Source: a virus
DNA: 36,652 bases
Strand: one strand, 5' to 3'
Virus record (IMG/VR): IMGVR_UViG_3300048588_000135
Coordinates: 1-36,652 of that record
Made by a program: the position numbers and the translations under genes. This document shows, in pieces, positions 5,643-13,231 of this stretch; position 1 is the stretch's first letter; the number at the start of each line of letters is the position of its first letter. A model generated the notes under the pieces. The model had not been told where the DNA came from. It made no database searches and saw only the letters and a list, made by a program, of their open reading frames with translations.

Positions 5643-5696
5643 ATCTATGATTTGAACGCAAACGAATTTTACAACGAATTAATGAAACTTAATTAA
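5643..5696 (+). pseudogene. Possible 3' remnant of an interrupted early gene
   Basis: An 18-codon frame, IYDLNANEFYNELMKLN plus stop, with protein-like composition. It lies directly after the truncated cassette site and two bases before the GTG of the next phage gene. It has no start codon of its own and may be the tail of the phage gene that was split by the 5121-5640 insertion. Confidence 0.3.
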
Positions 5697-5697
5697 C

Positions 5698-5880
5698 GTG
5701 AGGGTATATCTGAACCATTTTCTAATGCCGTGCGACAAAATAGTGGCGCGGCATATAGCCACAATAGATGAGGGAAAGCACCATTACGACAGTGAGAGCA
5801 AGATGTACCATTACGAGATACAGAAAATAACGCCTTTTGTAGATGTTAAAATTTTAAAGGTAAAAGAGAAGCTATGTTGA
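5698..5880 (+). CDS. Hypothetical early protein (GTG start)
   Basis: A 60-residue protein of unknown family. It starts at GTG (no nearby in-frame ATG precedes the first conserved-looking residues) and reads MRVYLNHFLMPCDKIVARHI, then KHHYDSESKMYHYEIQKITPF, probably a small beta-rich fold. It overlaps the YqaJ nuclease gene by seven bases, which suggests coupling to it. Confidence 0.55.
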   Translation: MRVYLNHFLMPCDKIVARHIATIDEGKHHYDSESKMYHYEIQKITPFVDVKILKVKEKLC

Positions 5881-6485
5881 GCCCCAGCAGAATGGGTAAG
5901 ATCACTGGGTCAAGCTGCCATATCTTATTTCCCAAGAGAGAAAACAAAACAACACAAGAGAGCTATGCCATGGAACTAGCAATCGCTAAGCTTTTTAACT
6001 ATCGGCAAAACGCATCTTCTTGGCAGATGGACCATGGGCACACACGCGAAGCAATGGCAATGGATATATTTAGAAATACCTACCCATTTGCCTATTTCCC
6101 TGAATTCAAAAGCCTTGGAGAATACGGAGGATCAGCAGACTGCATGATTCCAGACGAAGATTTTGGGGTTGACTTCAAGTGCCCGACTAGCTTAGAAAAG
6201 TGGCTATCTTACCTAAATGGCGTAGACCACCAACAGGAGCGACAGGCTCAGATGTATATGTGGTTGTATGAAAAGCCAAAATGGAAGATCATCGCGTTTT
6301 TAAATGAAACCAACTTTATGATAGATAGCGGAGAAGCATACCCAGTCCCCCCTGGAAAAAGGTTTATTGTTTGCGAAATTCACAGAGACCCGTTGTTTGA
6401 AGCGCAAATACAAGAGCGTGGTGCCATCCTTTTAAAACGAAGGGATGAAATCATTGAAGAGCTTAAAATAAAATTAAGTATTTAA
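5874..6485 (+). CDS. YqaJ-family (lambda exonuclease-like) PD-(D/E)xK nuclease
   Basis: A 203-residue protein of the YqaJ viral recombinase family, which resects double-strand ends to make single strands for an annealase such as the ERF protein at 245. The motifs in order are HGHTREAMAMDIF (E59), GGSADCMIPDEDFGVDFKC (D89, then D100-x-K102), and QQERQAQMYMWLY (about 120-132). The length is normal for the family. The ATG at 5874 overlaps the preceding gene by seven bases. The operon ends here, with a strong terminator at 6534. ERF plus this nuclease forms a Red-like recombination pair split over two operons. Confidence 0.85.
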   Translation: MLSPSRMGKITGSSCHILFPKRENKTTQESYAMELAIAKLFNYRQNASSWQMDHGHTREAMAMDIFRNTYPFAYFPEFKSLGEYGGSADCMIPDEDFGVDFKCPTSLEKWLSYLNGVDHQQERQAQMYMWLYEKPKWKIIAFLNETNFMIDSGEAYPVPPGKRFIVCEIHRDPLFEAQIQERGAILLKRRDEIIEELKIKLSI

Positions 6486-6533
6486 AATATACGAGGTAAA
6501 AACTAACCGTTTTTAAGCCGCAAGCCCCTCGTT

Positions 6534-6570
6534 AACACCAGTAGAGAAGGTCTTTACTGGTGTTCTTTTG
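6534..6570 (+). terminator. Intrinsic terminator of the early operon
   Basis: AACACCAGTA at 6534-6543 pairs perfectly with TACTGGTGTT at 6555-6564 and is followed by CTTTTG. It lies about 50 bases after the YqaJ stop. The T-run doubles as the -33 box of the next promoter. Confidence 0.85.
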
Positions 6571-6597
6571 AATTATAAAAAAAAAGACTTATATTTG
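6567..6597 (+). promoter_or_regulatory. Consensus Bacteroidota promoter for the leader RNA
   Basis: TTTG at 6567-6570, a 19-base spacer that includes a run of A, and TATATTTG at 6590-6597. This matches the consensus exactly. The expected start is near 6602-6605, the first bases of the closing stem of the RNA at 6604-6684. Confidence 0.75.
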
Positions 6598-6603
6598 AAT
6601 AGT

Positions 6604-6684
6604 TGTAGCAGCGACTAGTAACGATACTGGCAATGATAGGTGCAATGCCTAGAACCGCCATTAAAGCCAATGGATGCTGCTACA
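6604..6684 (+). ncRNA. Structured RNA with a four-way-junction fold upstream of terminase
   Basis: A perfect 9-bp closing stem, TGTAGCAGC (6604-6612) with GCTGCTACA (6676-6684), encloses three hairpins: CTAGT/ACTGG (6615-6619, 6626-6630), TAGG/CCTA (6637-6640, 6648-6651) and CCATT/AATGG (6658-6662, 6669-6673). It starts almost exactly at the predicted transcription start of the promoter at 6567. The closing stem and third hairpin cannot coexist with the terminator hairpin at 6665-6694, so the RNA may switch between two folds. It is not a normal tRNA: the arm lengths are wrong and there is no T-loop sequence. It could be a riboswitch-like leader, a packaging-related RNA or an independent small RNA. 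Folding was done by eye. Confidence 0.6.
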
Positions 6685-6698
6685 TCTGTTGGCTTTTG
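6665..6698 (+). terminator. Terminator hairpin competing with the leader RNA fold
   Basis: AGCCAATGGATG (6665-6676) pairs with CATCTGTTGGCT (6683-6694) in a 12-bp stem with two wobble pairs and the loop CTGCTA, followed by TTTG. Its stem and loop consume the 3' strand of the closing stem of the RNA at 6604-6684, so the two structures exclude each other. The U-run is short. Confidence 0.6.
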
Positions 6699-6851
6699 TC
6701 ATTTTGCGCCATATAGCAAATATAAGGGTGAAAACTTTTAAGACGCTCCCCCAAAGGTTTATCAAAACTATTTTAAATTATAGGCATGGACGCAAAGCAC
6801 TTTCCTCTATAAGCCAAAACCAAGCGAGAAACTCATTCGACAGCTGTTATA

Positions 6852-6909
6852 GGTAATAGGAGATGCTTAATCTTCTTAGGGGGTAGGGGGTTAAGCACTT
6901 TCTATTACC
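6852..6909 (+). other. Long hairpin with G-rich loop in the leader region
   Basis: GGTAATAG (6852-6859) pairs with CTATTACC (6902-6909). After a symmetric 5+5 base internal loop, GCTTAA (6865-6870) pairs with TTAAGC (6891-6896). The apical loop holds two runs of five G. The loop contains GGTAGGGGGTT (6882-6892), the same word as in the tandem repeat at 34541. No strong T-run follows, so it looks more like a protein- or RNA-binding structure than a terminator. Confidence 0.45.
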
Positions 6910-6933
6910 TTCCTTCACTCAAATCTATTCTCT

Positions 6934-7003
6934 AGCTGTTAGCTGTTAGCTGTTAGCTGTTTTTTCTCAATTAGAATTTTCACGAATTTTCACGAATTTT
7001 CAT
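6934..7003 (+). repeat. Two short tandem repeats upstream of the terminase gene
   Basis: AGCTGTT occurs four times in a row at 6934-6961, then GAATTTTCAC three times at 6974-7003 (the last copy ends CAT). They lie between the hairpin at 6852 and the late promoter at 7039. They could be binding sites for a packaging or regulatory protein, for example the small terminase, or simple slippage products. Confidence 0.55.
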
Positions 7004-7038
7004 AAAACACTATTTAGAACCTTTTTAAATAAAAATTG

Positions 7039-7046
7039 TATATTTG
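7039..7046 (+). promoter_or_regulatory. -7 box of the probable late promoter
   Basis: TATATTTG at 7039-7046 lies 22 bases before the terminase start codon. A TTTAGAA sequence at 7013-7019 occupies the -33 region but is not a consensus TTTG. TTTAGAATCAATCTAAA follows the -7 box and is a small palindrome that could be an operator. This is the natural promoter for the late genes from 7069. Confidence 0.5.
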
Positions 7047-7068
7047 TTTAGAATCAATCTAAATAGAT

Positions 7069-7527
7069 ATGGCTAACCCAGTAGGTAGACCCAGAGGCAT
7101 AAAATCACCCGAATTACTTTGGGAGCTTTTTTTAGAGTATAAAAAAGAAGTTAAATCAAAACCTTTTCTCGTTCATGACTTCGTGGGGAAAGATGGAATT
7201 TCTGTTTACAGAGAAAAAGAGAAGTGCTTAACCATGGAAGGCTTCGAAGATTTTATAGTAGAAAGCCCAAAAACAACAATAACTTTTGCGGATATTGATC
7301 CATATTTAAAGGGAGAATACGAGGAATATTCCTTAATCTCTGCGCGTATAAAGAAAAGAATACGTGAAGATCAGATCACAGGAGGCATGGCAGGGGTGTA
7401 TAATGCTAACTTAACAGCTCGACTTAACGCGTTAAGTGAGAGCCAAAATATTGACATCACAGAGAAGCGCAAAACAGCTTTAGAACTATTTCCCGAAATT
7501 CCTGAGATAGATGGCGAGAGCGATTAA
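7069..7527 (+). CDS. terS: Terminase small subunit, gp3-like
   Basis: A 152-residue DNA-recognition subunit of the packaging motor. The family pattern is present: the opening GRPRGIKSPELLWELFLEYK, then KEKCLTMEGFEDFIV (about 56-70), and the characteristic C-terminal RIREDQITGGMAGVYNANLTARLNAL (about 103-128, with GGMAGVYN at its core). It is the first gene of the late operon, and its 3' end overlaps the large subunit gene by 17 bases. Subunits of this family form a ring that selects viral DNA. Call is confident from sequence and context. Confidence 0.85.
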   Translation: MANPVGRPRGIKSPELLWELFLEYKKEVKSKPFLVHDFVGKDGISVYREKEKCLTMEGFEDFIVESPKTTITFADIDPYLKGEYEEYSLISARIKKRIREDQITGGMAGVYNANLTARLNALSESQNIDITEKRKTALELFPEIPEIDGESD

Positions 7528-8707
7528 TCCAAATTTTGTCGCATTAGTACAACATTTTAAAAGCCCGAAAACAAAAGGGCTAATCATGCAAGGGTCGTCA
7601 CGATCAGGCAAAACAATATCATGCGTTGACTTCGTGATATGGTACTGTATAAACAATAGCGGGAAAACTATCAACGTGGTCAAGGAAACTTATAATGAGT
7701 TCAAAACCACTTTATACGATGATTTTAAAAAAAGGCTTGATGATTTTGGGCTTGACAATCCATTCAAGAGACGGCAAGAAGTTTCCACTTTTAAGATATT
7801 CGGCAACAAGATAAATTTTCTAGGGGCAGATAACGAAAAAAAAATACACGGAGCTGGGTGTGATGTGCTTTGGGTGAATGAGGCAATACACGTATCAAAG
7901 AAAGTATTCGACCAAGCGGAAATGCGATGCCGCGATTTTTGGTTCATGGATTTTAACCCATCCGCAACGAGCCATTGGATATTTGACAGCGTGGAGAAAA
8001 GGGAGGATGTGAGAACTATAAAAACAACATATAAAGACAACCCATTTATATCCGCAAGCGAGCGTGGCAAAATACTTTCATACGAGCCCACGGAAAAGAA
8101 TATTCTGCAAGGCACAGCGGATGAAACGATGTGGAAGATCTATGGGTTAGGAGAGAAAGCCGAGATCAAAGGTCTTATTTTCAATAAGTGGACCACTACC
8201 AATGAGCCAATAACAGAGGGATATTACTATGGCTTAGACTTTGGGTACACCACCGACCCAACCGCGTTGGTTAAATACAAGAAGGAAGGCAATAATATAT
8301 TTTGTGAGCTGCTAATATACGAGCCAATACCCGAGCCAAGTCTACTAATTCAGAAGCTTGAAGAATTAAAAATTGAAAAACACATCCCAATTATTTGCGA
8401 TAGTGCGGATAGGTATGTGAATGAGTGGGGCGTGAAGAATTATGTTAACAGCCTACGCGAGGCAGATTATGAAGCCTCAAAAGTTTCCAAAAGAAAAAGC
8501 GTCATGTATTGGTTGGGAGAAATGCGTACATGCAATATTGTTGCATTTAAAAATAATTTATGTACATTGGCGGTTAAAGAGCTAGAAAATTATCGAATGC
8601 AAGAAATTAATGGCATTTCAATTAATAAACCAATTGACAAAGACAACCACTTCATTGACGCTTTACGCTATGCCTTCATGTCCGACACCGAAAGTTTCAT
8701 CTTATGA
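7511..8707 (+). CDS. terL: Terminase large subunit
   Basis: A 398-residue packaging ATPase and nuclease. GSSRSGKT (28-35) is the Walker A motif, CDVLWVNEA (117-125) is Walker B with its catalytic glutamate, and a coupling motif probably lies near KTTYKDNPF. The C-terminal RNase H-like nuclease shows D243 in GLDFGYTTDPTALV, D297 in CDSADR, and D383 in NHFIDALRY. It overlaps the portal gene by four bases (ATGA). The length and domain order are normal for this family. Confidence 0.93.
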   Translation: MARAINPNFVALVQHFKSPKTKGLIMQGSSRSGKTISCVDFVIWYCINNSGKTINVVKETYNEFKTTLYDDFKKRLDDFGLDNPFKRRQEVSTFKIFGNKINFLGADNEKKIHGAGCDVLWVNEAIHVSKKVFDQAEMRCRDFWFMDFNPSATSHWIFDSVEKREDVRTIKTTYKDNPFISASERGKILSYEPTEKNILQGTADETMWKIYGLGEKAEIKGLIFNKWTTTNEPITEGYYYGLDFGYTTDPTALVKYKKEGNNIFCELLIYEPIPEPSLLIQKLEELKIEKHIPIICDSADRYVNEWGVKNYVNSLREADYEASKVSKRKSVMYWLGEMRTCNIVAFKNNLCTLAVKELENYRMQEINGISINKPIDKDNHFIDALRYAFMSDTESFIL

Positions 8708-9915
8708 TTTTAGAACTAGGCAAATTTAAAATGCAATGGGGGTTGAGCGATTCGGCTCGAATGCTTCGCGAAAGTTCGTTTTCAAGATTTGGCTCTACTC
8801 TTTTTGCTATGAATAACGAAGCTTTTTTAAACGAAGGCTACGTAAGCAATTCAGATGTTTTCTCGGTGGTCCAAAGAATTATAACCGTGTACACTTCCCT
8901 CGACTGGATAGTGGAAGAAAAGACCGCTGATGGATGGGTAGAATTGACAGGCACACCCGTTCACGAATTGATCGAAGCGCCAAATAAAGCTAAAGGATAC
9001 TCAATGGATGACATTGAGCAGATGCTATTGATCTACTACCTATGTACTGGAAATGCTTACCTATATGGTGAGAGAGCGCTAGGGCGTATAGCTGAGATAG
9101 ACGTTTTGCCAGCGCAATACATGGAAATCAAAGGTTCTAAAAACTTTTTTGAGCCTAACCTAAAATACACATTCAAAAACTACGGAAAAAACGAAACTAT
9201 TGAAAGCGAGAATATCGCGCATTTTAGGTTTTTCAATCCTTTGTATTGCGAGAGCTTCTACGGTCTATCACCATTGCAGGCGGCAGCTAGAGTGGTGCAG
9301 ACCTCCAATGATAAGTGGATAGCTGATAGTGTCCTTTTGCAAAACAAAGGTATGATCGGTATGGTGACAGATAAGTCTGAAATCGCCATGACGAAAGCGG
9401 AGGCTGAAAAGATACAGGCTTCATTTAATAGTGAAGTAGGTGGGGCAAGCAAATTTGGTCAAGTCAAAGTTTCAAATAAGAACTTGAGCTACATCCCTAT
9501 GTCGCTTTCTTCGTCTGATTTGGAGCTAATTCAAAAGGGGTATGTTACGCTAAGGGCGCTATGTTCTGTTTACGGGCTAGACTCATCGCTATTCAATGAT
9601 CCCGAAAATAAAACCTACAACAACAGAGTTGAGGCAGAGAAGGCGATGTATTCAAACTGCATCATGCCTTTAGATGCTAAGATAAGCGCAAAGCTAAACC
9701 AGTTCATAGTTCAAGACCTTATGAAAGGGCGAAATGTGCGAATGAGGAAGAATTTTGACAACGTGGAATGCTTGCAAGGCAATTACAAAGAGCAGGCAGA
9801 CGCATTGGTAAGCCTTTCCGCCAGTGGAATTATAACCACAGAGCAGGCAGCTACGGAGTTAGGTTATGAATTTCAACAACCACAGCAACAAAATGAAGAA
9901 TCTAACAGGATATAA
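8704..9915 (+). CDS. Portal protein, HK97 family
   Basis: A 403-residue protein that forms the ring at one capsid vertex through which DNA enters and leaves. Family features include an N-terminal SNSDVFSVVQRIITVYTSLDWIV (about 48-70), VHELIEAPNKAKGYSMDDIEQMLLIYYLCTGNAYLYG (about 88-124), the FRFFNPLYCESFYGLSPLQAA segment (about 175-195), and a C-terminal helix-rich end rich in Gln. Position between terL and the protease is canonical. The ATGA overlap with terL couples translation. Confidence 0.88.
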   Translation: MILELGKFKMQWGLSDSARMLRESSFSRFGSTLFAMNNEAFLNEGYVSNSDVFSVVQRIITVYTSLDWIVEEKTADGWVELTGTPVHELIEAPNKAKGYSMDDIEQMLLIYYLCTGNAYLYGERALGRIAEIDVLPAQYMEIKGSKNFFEPNLKYTFKNYGKNETIESENIAHFRFFNPLYCESFYGLSPLQAAARVVQTSNDKWIADSVLLQNKGMIGMVTDKSEIAMTKAEAEKIQASFNSEVGGASKFGQVKVSNKNLSYIPMSLSSSDLELIQKGYVTLRALCSVYGLDSSLFNDPENKTYNNRVEAEKAMYSNCIMPLDAKISAKLNQFIVQDLMKGRNVRMRKNFDNVECLQGNYKEQADALVSLSASGIITTEQAATELGYEFQQPQQQNEESNRI

Positions 9916-10627
9916 AATCAAAAACTTTGACCTGACCGTCAAAGATTTAGACATAAAAACAAGACGCGTAAAAATAGCGCTTTCGGCTTTCGATATAATT
10001 GACAGTGATAATGACCTAATTCGAAAAGGCGCATTTGCAAAGTCATTGATGGAGCGCGGACCATCAAGCCAAACAAATAGAAAGATAGCTTTCCTTCGTT
10101 ACCACGACTGGGAGCAGCAAATAGGGAAGTTTGTTGAGCTAACTGAAACGGACTATTACTTGGAAGCTGTTGCCGATCTAGGAAGAAGCACAAAAGGGAA
10201 TGACGCTTTAATGGACTACCAAGATGGGATCATTACAGAACACTCAATAGGCTTCAACTACCTTCGCGACAAGATGGAGCTAGTGGGCGAAGGGGAAAAA
10301 CAACACTATGAAATAAAAGAGTTAATTCTTTGGGAAGGTAGCGCGGTAACATTTGGAGCAAACGAACTAACACCCACCCTAGATGTTAGCAAAGGCAACC
10401 ACGAAGAACTAATTGAAAAAGTAAATAAAAAAATGGCGGGACTAATCTCCGCTTTAAAGAATGGCAATGGAACAGACGAGCGCCTTTACTCTATTGAGAT
10501 GGGGTTGAAGGTAGTGCAAGAACAATACAACTCACTAATTAATCACAAGCCGTTCATTAAGAGCACTTTAGATGAAAAAGTCGAGGTTATTAAAACAAAT
10601 AATAATTTCTATTTAAACCTAAAGTAA
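9893..10627 (+). CDS. HK97-type prohead maturation protease (S78 family)
   Basis: A 244-residue serine protease that cleaves the capsid protein delta domain and itself during prohead maturation. FLRYHDWEQQIGKF gives the catalytic His (about H71), ITEHSIGF the Ser (about S118), and LILWEGSAVTFGAN is the usual strand near the C-terminus of the core. An upstream in-frame ATG would add nine residues from inside the portal gene; I prefer the ATG at 9893, which starts MKNLTGYK. The C-terminal tail (from 170) is helical and may act as a scaffold. Confidence 0.85.
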   Translation: MKNLTGYKIKNFDLTVKDLDIKTRRVKIALSAFDIIDSDNDLIRKGAFAKSLMERGPSSQTNRKIAFLRYHDWEQQIGKFVELTETDYYLEAVADLGRSTKGNDALMDYQDGIITEHSIGFNYLRDKMELVGEGEKQHYEIKELILWEGSAVTFGANELTPTLDVSKGNHEELIEKVNKKMAGLISALKNGNGTDERLYSIEMGLKVVQEQYNSLINHKPFIKSTLDEKVEVIKTNNNFYLNLK

Positions 10628-10633
10628 AACAAA

Positions 10634-11887
10634 ATGAACTGGAAAGAATTTATTGCCCAAAAAGGCATTACAGAGCTGGACAAGAAGTCAGCAGAAGAGC
10701 TTGCAGTATTGCACAGCGAGTACATAGAAGAAGGTCGTAAGGAGCTTATGAAAGCTATCGAAGCGAAGGCAGACGCTCAGATAATTCAAGACATTAAGTC
10801 TAACATGGACGAAAGTGTGGCGAAGATGTCTAAGAATGTTTTCGATGCTATGAAGGAGATGGAATTGCGTTTGGCGAAACAAAACAAAGGCAATGGTGAA
10901 GTAGTTGAGAAATCAATTGAATCACAACTATTAGCAGCGAAAGACAAATTAGCAGATTTAAAAGCTAAGAAGTCTGGTTCGGGATTATCTATCAAGGCAC
11001 CAGCGACAATGTTACGCGCGAACATTACAGGGCGTGCAGTACCTGAGCAGTACCTTTCGGGAATTGACTCATTACTTGATAGACGCGTTCGTTTACTTGA
11101 CATCGTTTCAAGAGGAGTTGCGACTACCGATGTAATCAAATGGGTTTCGGAGGCTTCAAGAGATGGTGCACCTGGTCAAACAGCAGAGGGGGCATTAAAA
11201 GCTCAAATCGACTTTGATTTAGTTGTGACATCGGAAGTATTGAAGAAAACTACCGCGTGGATCAAAGTATCAGATGAGATGATTGAGGACGTTCCTTTCA
11301 TCATGTCGGAAATTAACAACCACCTTCAAACACGCTTATTGTTAGCTGTTGAAGATCAAGTGTATTCGGGTGATGGTACTGGTGAAAACCACAGAGGCAT
11401 TAAAACTGTCGCTACGGCATTTTCTGCAGGCGCAAGGGCTAATCAAGTTGATAATGCAAATGAGGCGGACGTATTAGCAAGGGCTATCGAGCAAATCGAG
11501 GTGATTAACCAAGAGATGCCTAACTACATCTTGTGTCACCCATTCGACATCAACACATTGAAGTTTATCAAGAACTCAACCACTGATCGAAGATATGTTG
11601 ACAGGTTACAGATCATCGCAGGTGACTTATCATTGGATGGCTTACCTATCATCAAGTCAACTTTAGTTCCACAAGGAGAGTACTTGGTAGGCGCGTTCAA
11701 TCTTGCGAACGTTTATTCTAAAGGCGGGATCGACTTAGAGATGGATAGAGAAATGGATGACTTTACCAAGAACTTAGTAACAATCCGTGCGGAGTGGAGA
11801 GGTCTCACATTGGTGAGAAACAACCACAGAAGCGCATTTGTTAAAGGTGTCTTTGCTACTGATAAAACAGCTTTAGAAACTCCATAA
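10634..11887 (+). CDS. Major capsid protein, HK97 fold
   Basis: A 417-residue capsid subunit. Residues 1-110 are a charged coiled-coil region (ELDKKSAEELAVLHSEYIEEGRK and so on) that corresponds to the delta domain removed by the protease encoded just upstream. The mature domain probably begins near KKSGSGLSIKAPATM (about 112-126) and continues with VPEQYLSGIDSLLDRRV, WIKVSDEMIEDVPF (E-loop and A-domain region) and LEMDREMDDFTKNLVTIRAEWR near the end. A stem-loop terminator follows. The cleavage site is inferred. Confidence 0.9.
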   Translation: MNWKEFIAQKGITELDKKSAEELAVLHSEYIEEGRKELMKAIEAKADAQIIQDIKSNMDESVAKMSKNVFDAMKEMELRLAKQNKGNGEVVEKSIESQLLAAKDKLADLKAKKSGSGLSIKAPATMLRANITGRAVPEQYLSGIDSLLDRRVRLLDIVSRGVATTDVIKWVSEASRDGAPGQTAEGALKAQIDFDLVVTSEVLKKTTAWIKVSDEMIEDVPFIMSEINNHLQTRLLLAVEDQVYSGDGTGENHRGIKTVATAFSAGARANQVDNANEADVLARAIEQIEVINQEMPNYILCHPFDINTLKFIKNSTTDRRYVDRLQIIAGDLSLDGLPIIKSTLVPQGEYLVGAFNLANVYSKGGIDLEMDREMDDFTKNLVTIRAEWRGLTLVRNNHRSAFVKGVFATDKTALETP

Positions 11888-11892
11888 TACTA

Positions 11893-11918
11893 ACGGGGGG
11901 CGTAAAAACCCCCTTTTA
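11893..11918 (+). terminator. Stem-loop after the major capsid gene
   Basis: GGGGG at 11896-11900 pairs with CCCCC at 11909-11913 around a CGTAAAAA loop, followed by TTTTATAA. Such a terminator or RNA-stabilising hairpin lets the capsid message accumulate above the distal genes. Transcription must partly read through, because no promoter is obvious before the next gene. Confidence 0.75.
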
Positions 11919-11923
11919 TAACT

Positions 11924-12097
11924 ATGCAAGAAAAAATAATATACGGAACAGGCAAGTCAAAGCACATGCCTTTGGGAATGAAAACAAACAGTTACGAGCC
12001 GCAAGCATCTTACTTGGTTGAAAAAGGTTATGCCTCATTCGAGCCAGTAAGCGAAGATGTTAAAGTTCCTAACCAAAAAACCATAAAAAAGAAATGA
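11924..12097 (+). CDS. Small hypothetical head protein
   Basis: A 57-residue frame directly after the capsid stem-loop, reading MQEKIIYGTGKSKHMPLGMK and ending in a basic tail (NQKTIKKK). The middle, SYEPQASYLVEKGYASF, suggests a short beta-alpha unit. It overlaps the next gene through ATGA at 12094. I recognise no family; the position after the capsid gene suggests a role in head completion or decoration. Confidence 0.65.
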   Translation: MQEKIIYGTGKSKHMPLGMKTNSYEPQASYLVEKGYASFEPVSEDVKVPNQKTIKKK

Positions 12098-12594
12098 TAA
12101 TAACGTCCGCAGATTTCAAAGAAGGGGTTCACAAAATCGCCTTCGACCAATACACTAGGCTGGATTTAGAGGACTTAATTTCAAAAGAAGAAAGCAATCT
12201 AATGGTTAGACTATTGGGAATTGATCTGTGGCCGCTATTTCAAGCAGACTTGGTAAATGGAGTGCCGCAAACTCAAATATACATTGACCTATACGAGCCT
12301 TTCACTATCGAAATAGGTGGGTGCTTGGTAATTTCAAAAGGAATCAAAGAATATTTGAAAGGTGCTATTTACTTCTTATACATGCGTGAGGTGGCGATCA
12401 AGGCAACTCCCAACGGAGCTGTGAAAGCAAATCACGAATTGTCAACAACATTAACAGGCAACACATACGCAAGCGTACTGAAGCTAAACGAATCAAGAAA
12501 CACAGGAATCTCTATTCAGATTTTAGCGGACAGCGAGCCAACTATCTATCCAACATTCAAAGGGTACGAGCTAATGGAGGGCGAATGGTTATGA
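12094..12594 (+). CDS. Probable head-tail adaptor protein
   Basis: A 166-residue, largely helical protein. SADFKEGVHKIAFDQYTRLDLEDLISKEESNLMVRLLG at the N-terminus and a central EYLKGAIYFLYMREV helix resemble the phage adaptor proteins that sit below the portal. I cannot assign a family with certainty. The gene is coupled on both sides by ATGA overlaps, in the position where siphoviruses encode connector proteins. Confidence 0.5.
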   Translation: MIITSADFKEGVHKIAFDQYTRLDLEDLISKEESNLMVRLLGIDLWPLFQADLVNGVPQTQIYIDLYEPFTIEIGGCLVISKGIKEYLKGAIYFLYMREVAIKATPNGAVKANHELSTTLTGNTYASVLKLNESRNTGISIQILADSEPTIYPTFKGYELMEGEWL

Positions 12595-12899
12595 GAACGA
12601 AAACACTATTTGACCAAGCCATAAGCGGTGAAGCTATAAGCGAGATATTGAACTTCCAAGAGCAGGATGCACGATTTCTAATACAATGCGATGGCGCAGG
12701 CGTTATTTTGTATGTTGAAGAAAGCATTGATCAAACAATGTGGTCGCCAATGTGCGACAGCAACACTCTGCTAGAATACTATGCGGTCAACGGGCAAATA
12801 GCTATAAAAGATAACTACTTCATGGGCAAATACATGAGGTTGAGAGCAGTAGGAAGTGGTAATTTGAAAGCTTTAATAGGTTATAAAACTAAGCCATGA
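12591..12899 (+). CDS. Hypothetical virion-associated protein, beta-rich
   Basis: A 102-residue protein (an ATG two codons upstream at 12585 is possible, but the ATGA overlap at 12591 matches its neighbours). It is mainly beta strands: ARFLIQCDGAGVILYVEESIDQTMW, then ENTLLEYY-like and YFMGKYMRLRAVGSGNLKALIGY. The ESIDQTMWSPMCD motif resembles small carbohydrate- or capsid-binding beta sandwiches. Located in the connector region, just before three paralogous beta-domain genes. Confidence 0.55.
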   Translation: MRTKTLFDQAISGEAISEILNFQEQDARFLIQCDGAGVILYVEESIDQTMWSPMCDSNTLLEYYAVNGQIAIKDNYFMGKYMRLRAVGSGNLKALIGYKTKP

Positions 12900-13231
12900 G
12901 CGAGAGCGATTTAAGAAAACAGCAGAAGGTAGTAGTAACTGGGGCGGTGAGCATCATTCCCGAGCCATTGCCAGTACTTGCTAGTGTGGTAGAAGTGCCA
13001 TCTAGTGACGTGCCTGTTTTGTTAAGTGCTCAAAATTTGGGCAGAAAAGAACTTATAATAGTTAACGATGGCGCTTACGACCTTTTTGTAAAATATAACT
13101 CAATACCATCTCTTACCAACTGGTCATTTAAGTTGAAGAGTGGCGACACTACGGTGATTAAAGGAATAGCGGTGGCGGTATATGGTGTATGGGAAGAAAT
13201 AAACGGAAAAGCATTAATAACTGAGATATGA
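12896..13231 (+). CDS. Small beta-domain protein, paralogue 1 of 3
   Basis: A 111-residue protein whose C-terminal half, ELIIVNDGAYDLFVKYNS (about 50-68) and GIAVAVYGVWEEINGKALITEI (about 90-111), shares the pattern 'L.I.N....LfV.Y ... vyG.W ... a.I.E' with the two following genes. The N-terminal 40 residues are probably a flexible anchor. Such domains often decorate capsids or necks. It is coupled to both neighbours by four-base overlaps. Confidence 0.6.
   Translation: MSESDLRKQQKVVVTGAVSIIPEPLPVLASVVEVPSSDVPVLLSAQNLGRKELIIVNDGAYDLFVKYNSIPSLTNWSFKLKSGDTTVIKGIAVAVYGVWEEINGKALITEI

Noticed and set aside
6604-6684. A tRNA gene, because of the cloverleaf-like fold
   Set aside because: The closing stem is 9 bp, the middle arm only 4 bp, inter-arm gaps are 6 bases, the loops lack the GG and TTC signatures, and no CCA or discriminator layout follows.
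6674-6856. A 60-residue open frame upstream of the terminase gene
   Set aside because: It starts within the competing terminator hairpin, has low-complexity basic composition and no coupling to neighbours; the region is better explained by RNA structure.
6934-7003. A CRISPR array, from the tandem AGCTGTT and GAATTTTCAC repeats
   Set aside because: Units of 7 and 10 bases without spacers and no cas genes.
10786-11139. Reverse frame opposite the capsid gene
   Set aside because: Composition of a shadow frame; the plus-strand capsid protein is unambiguous.
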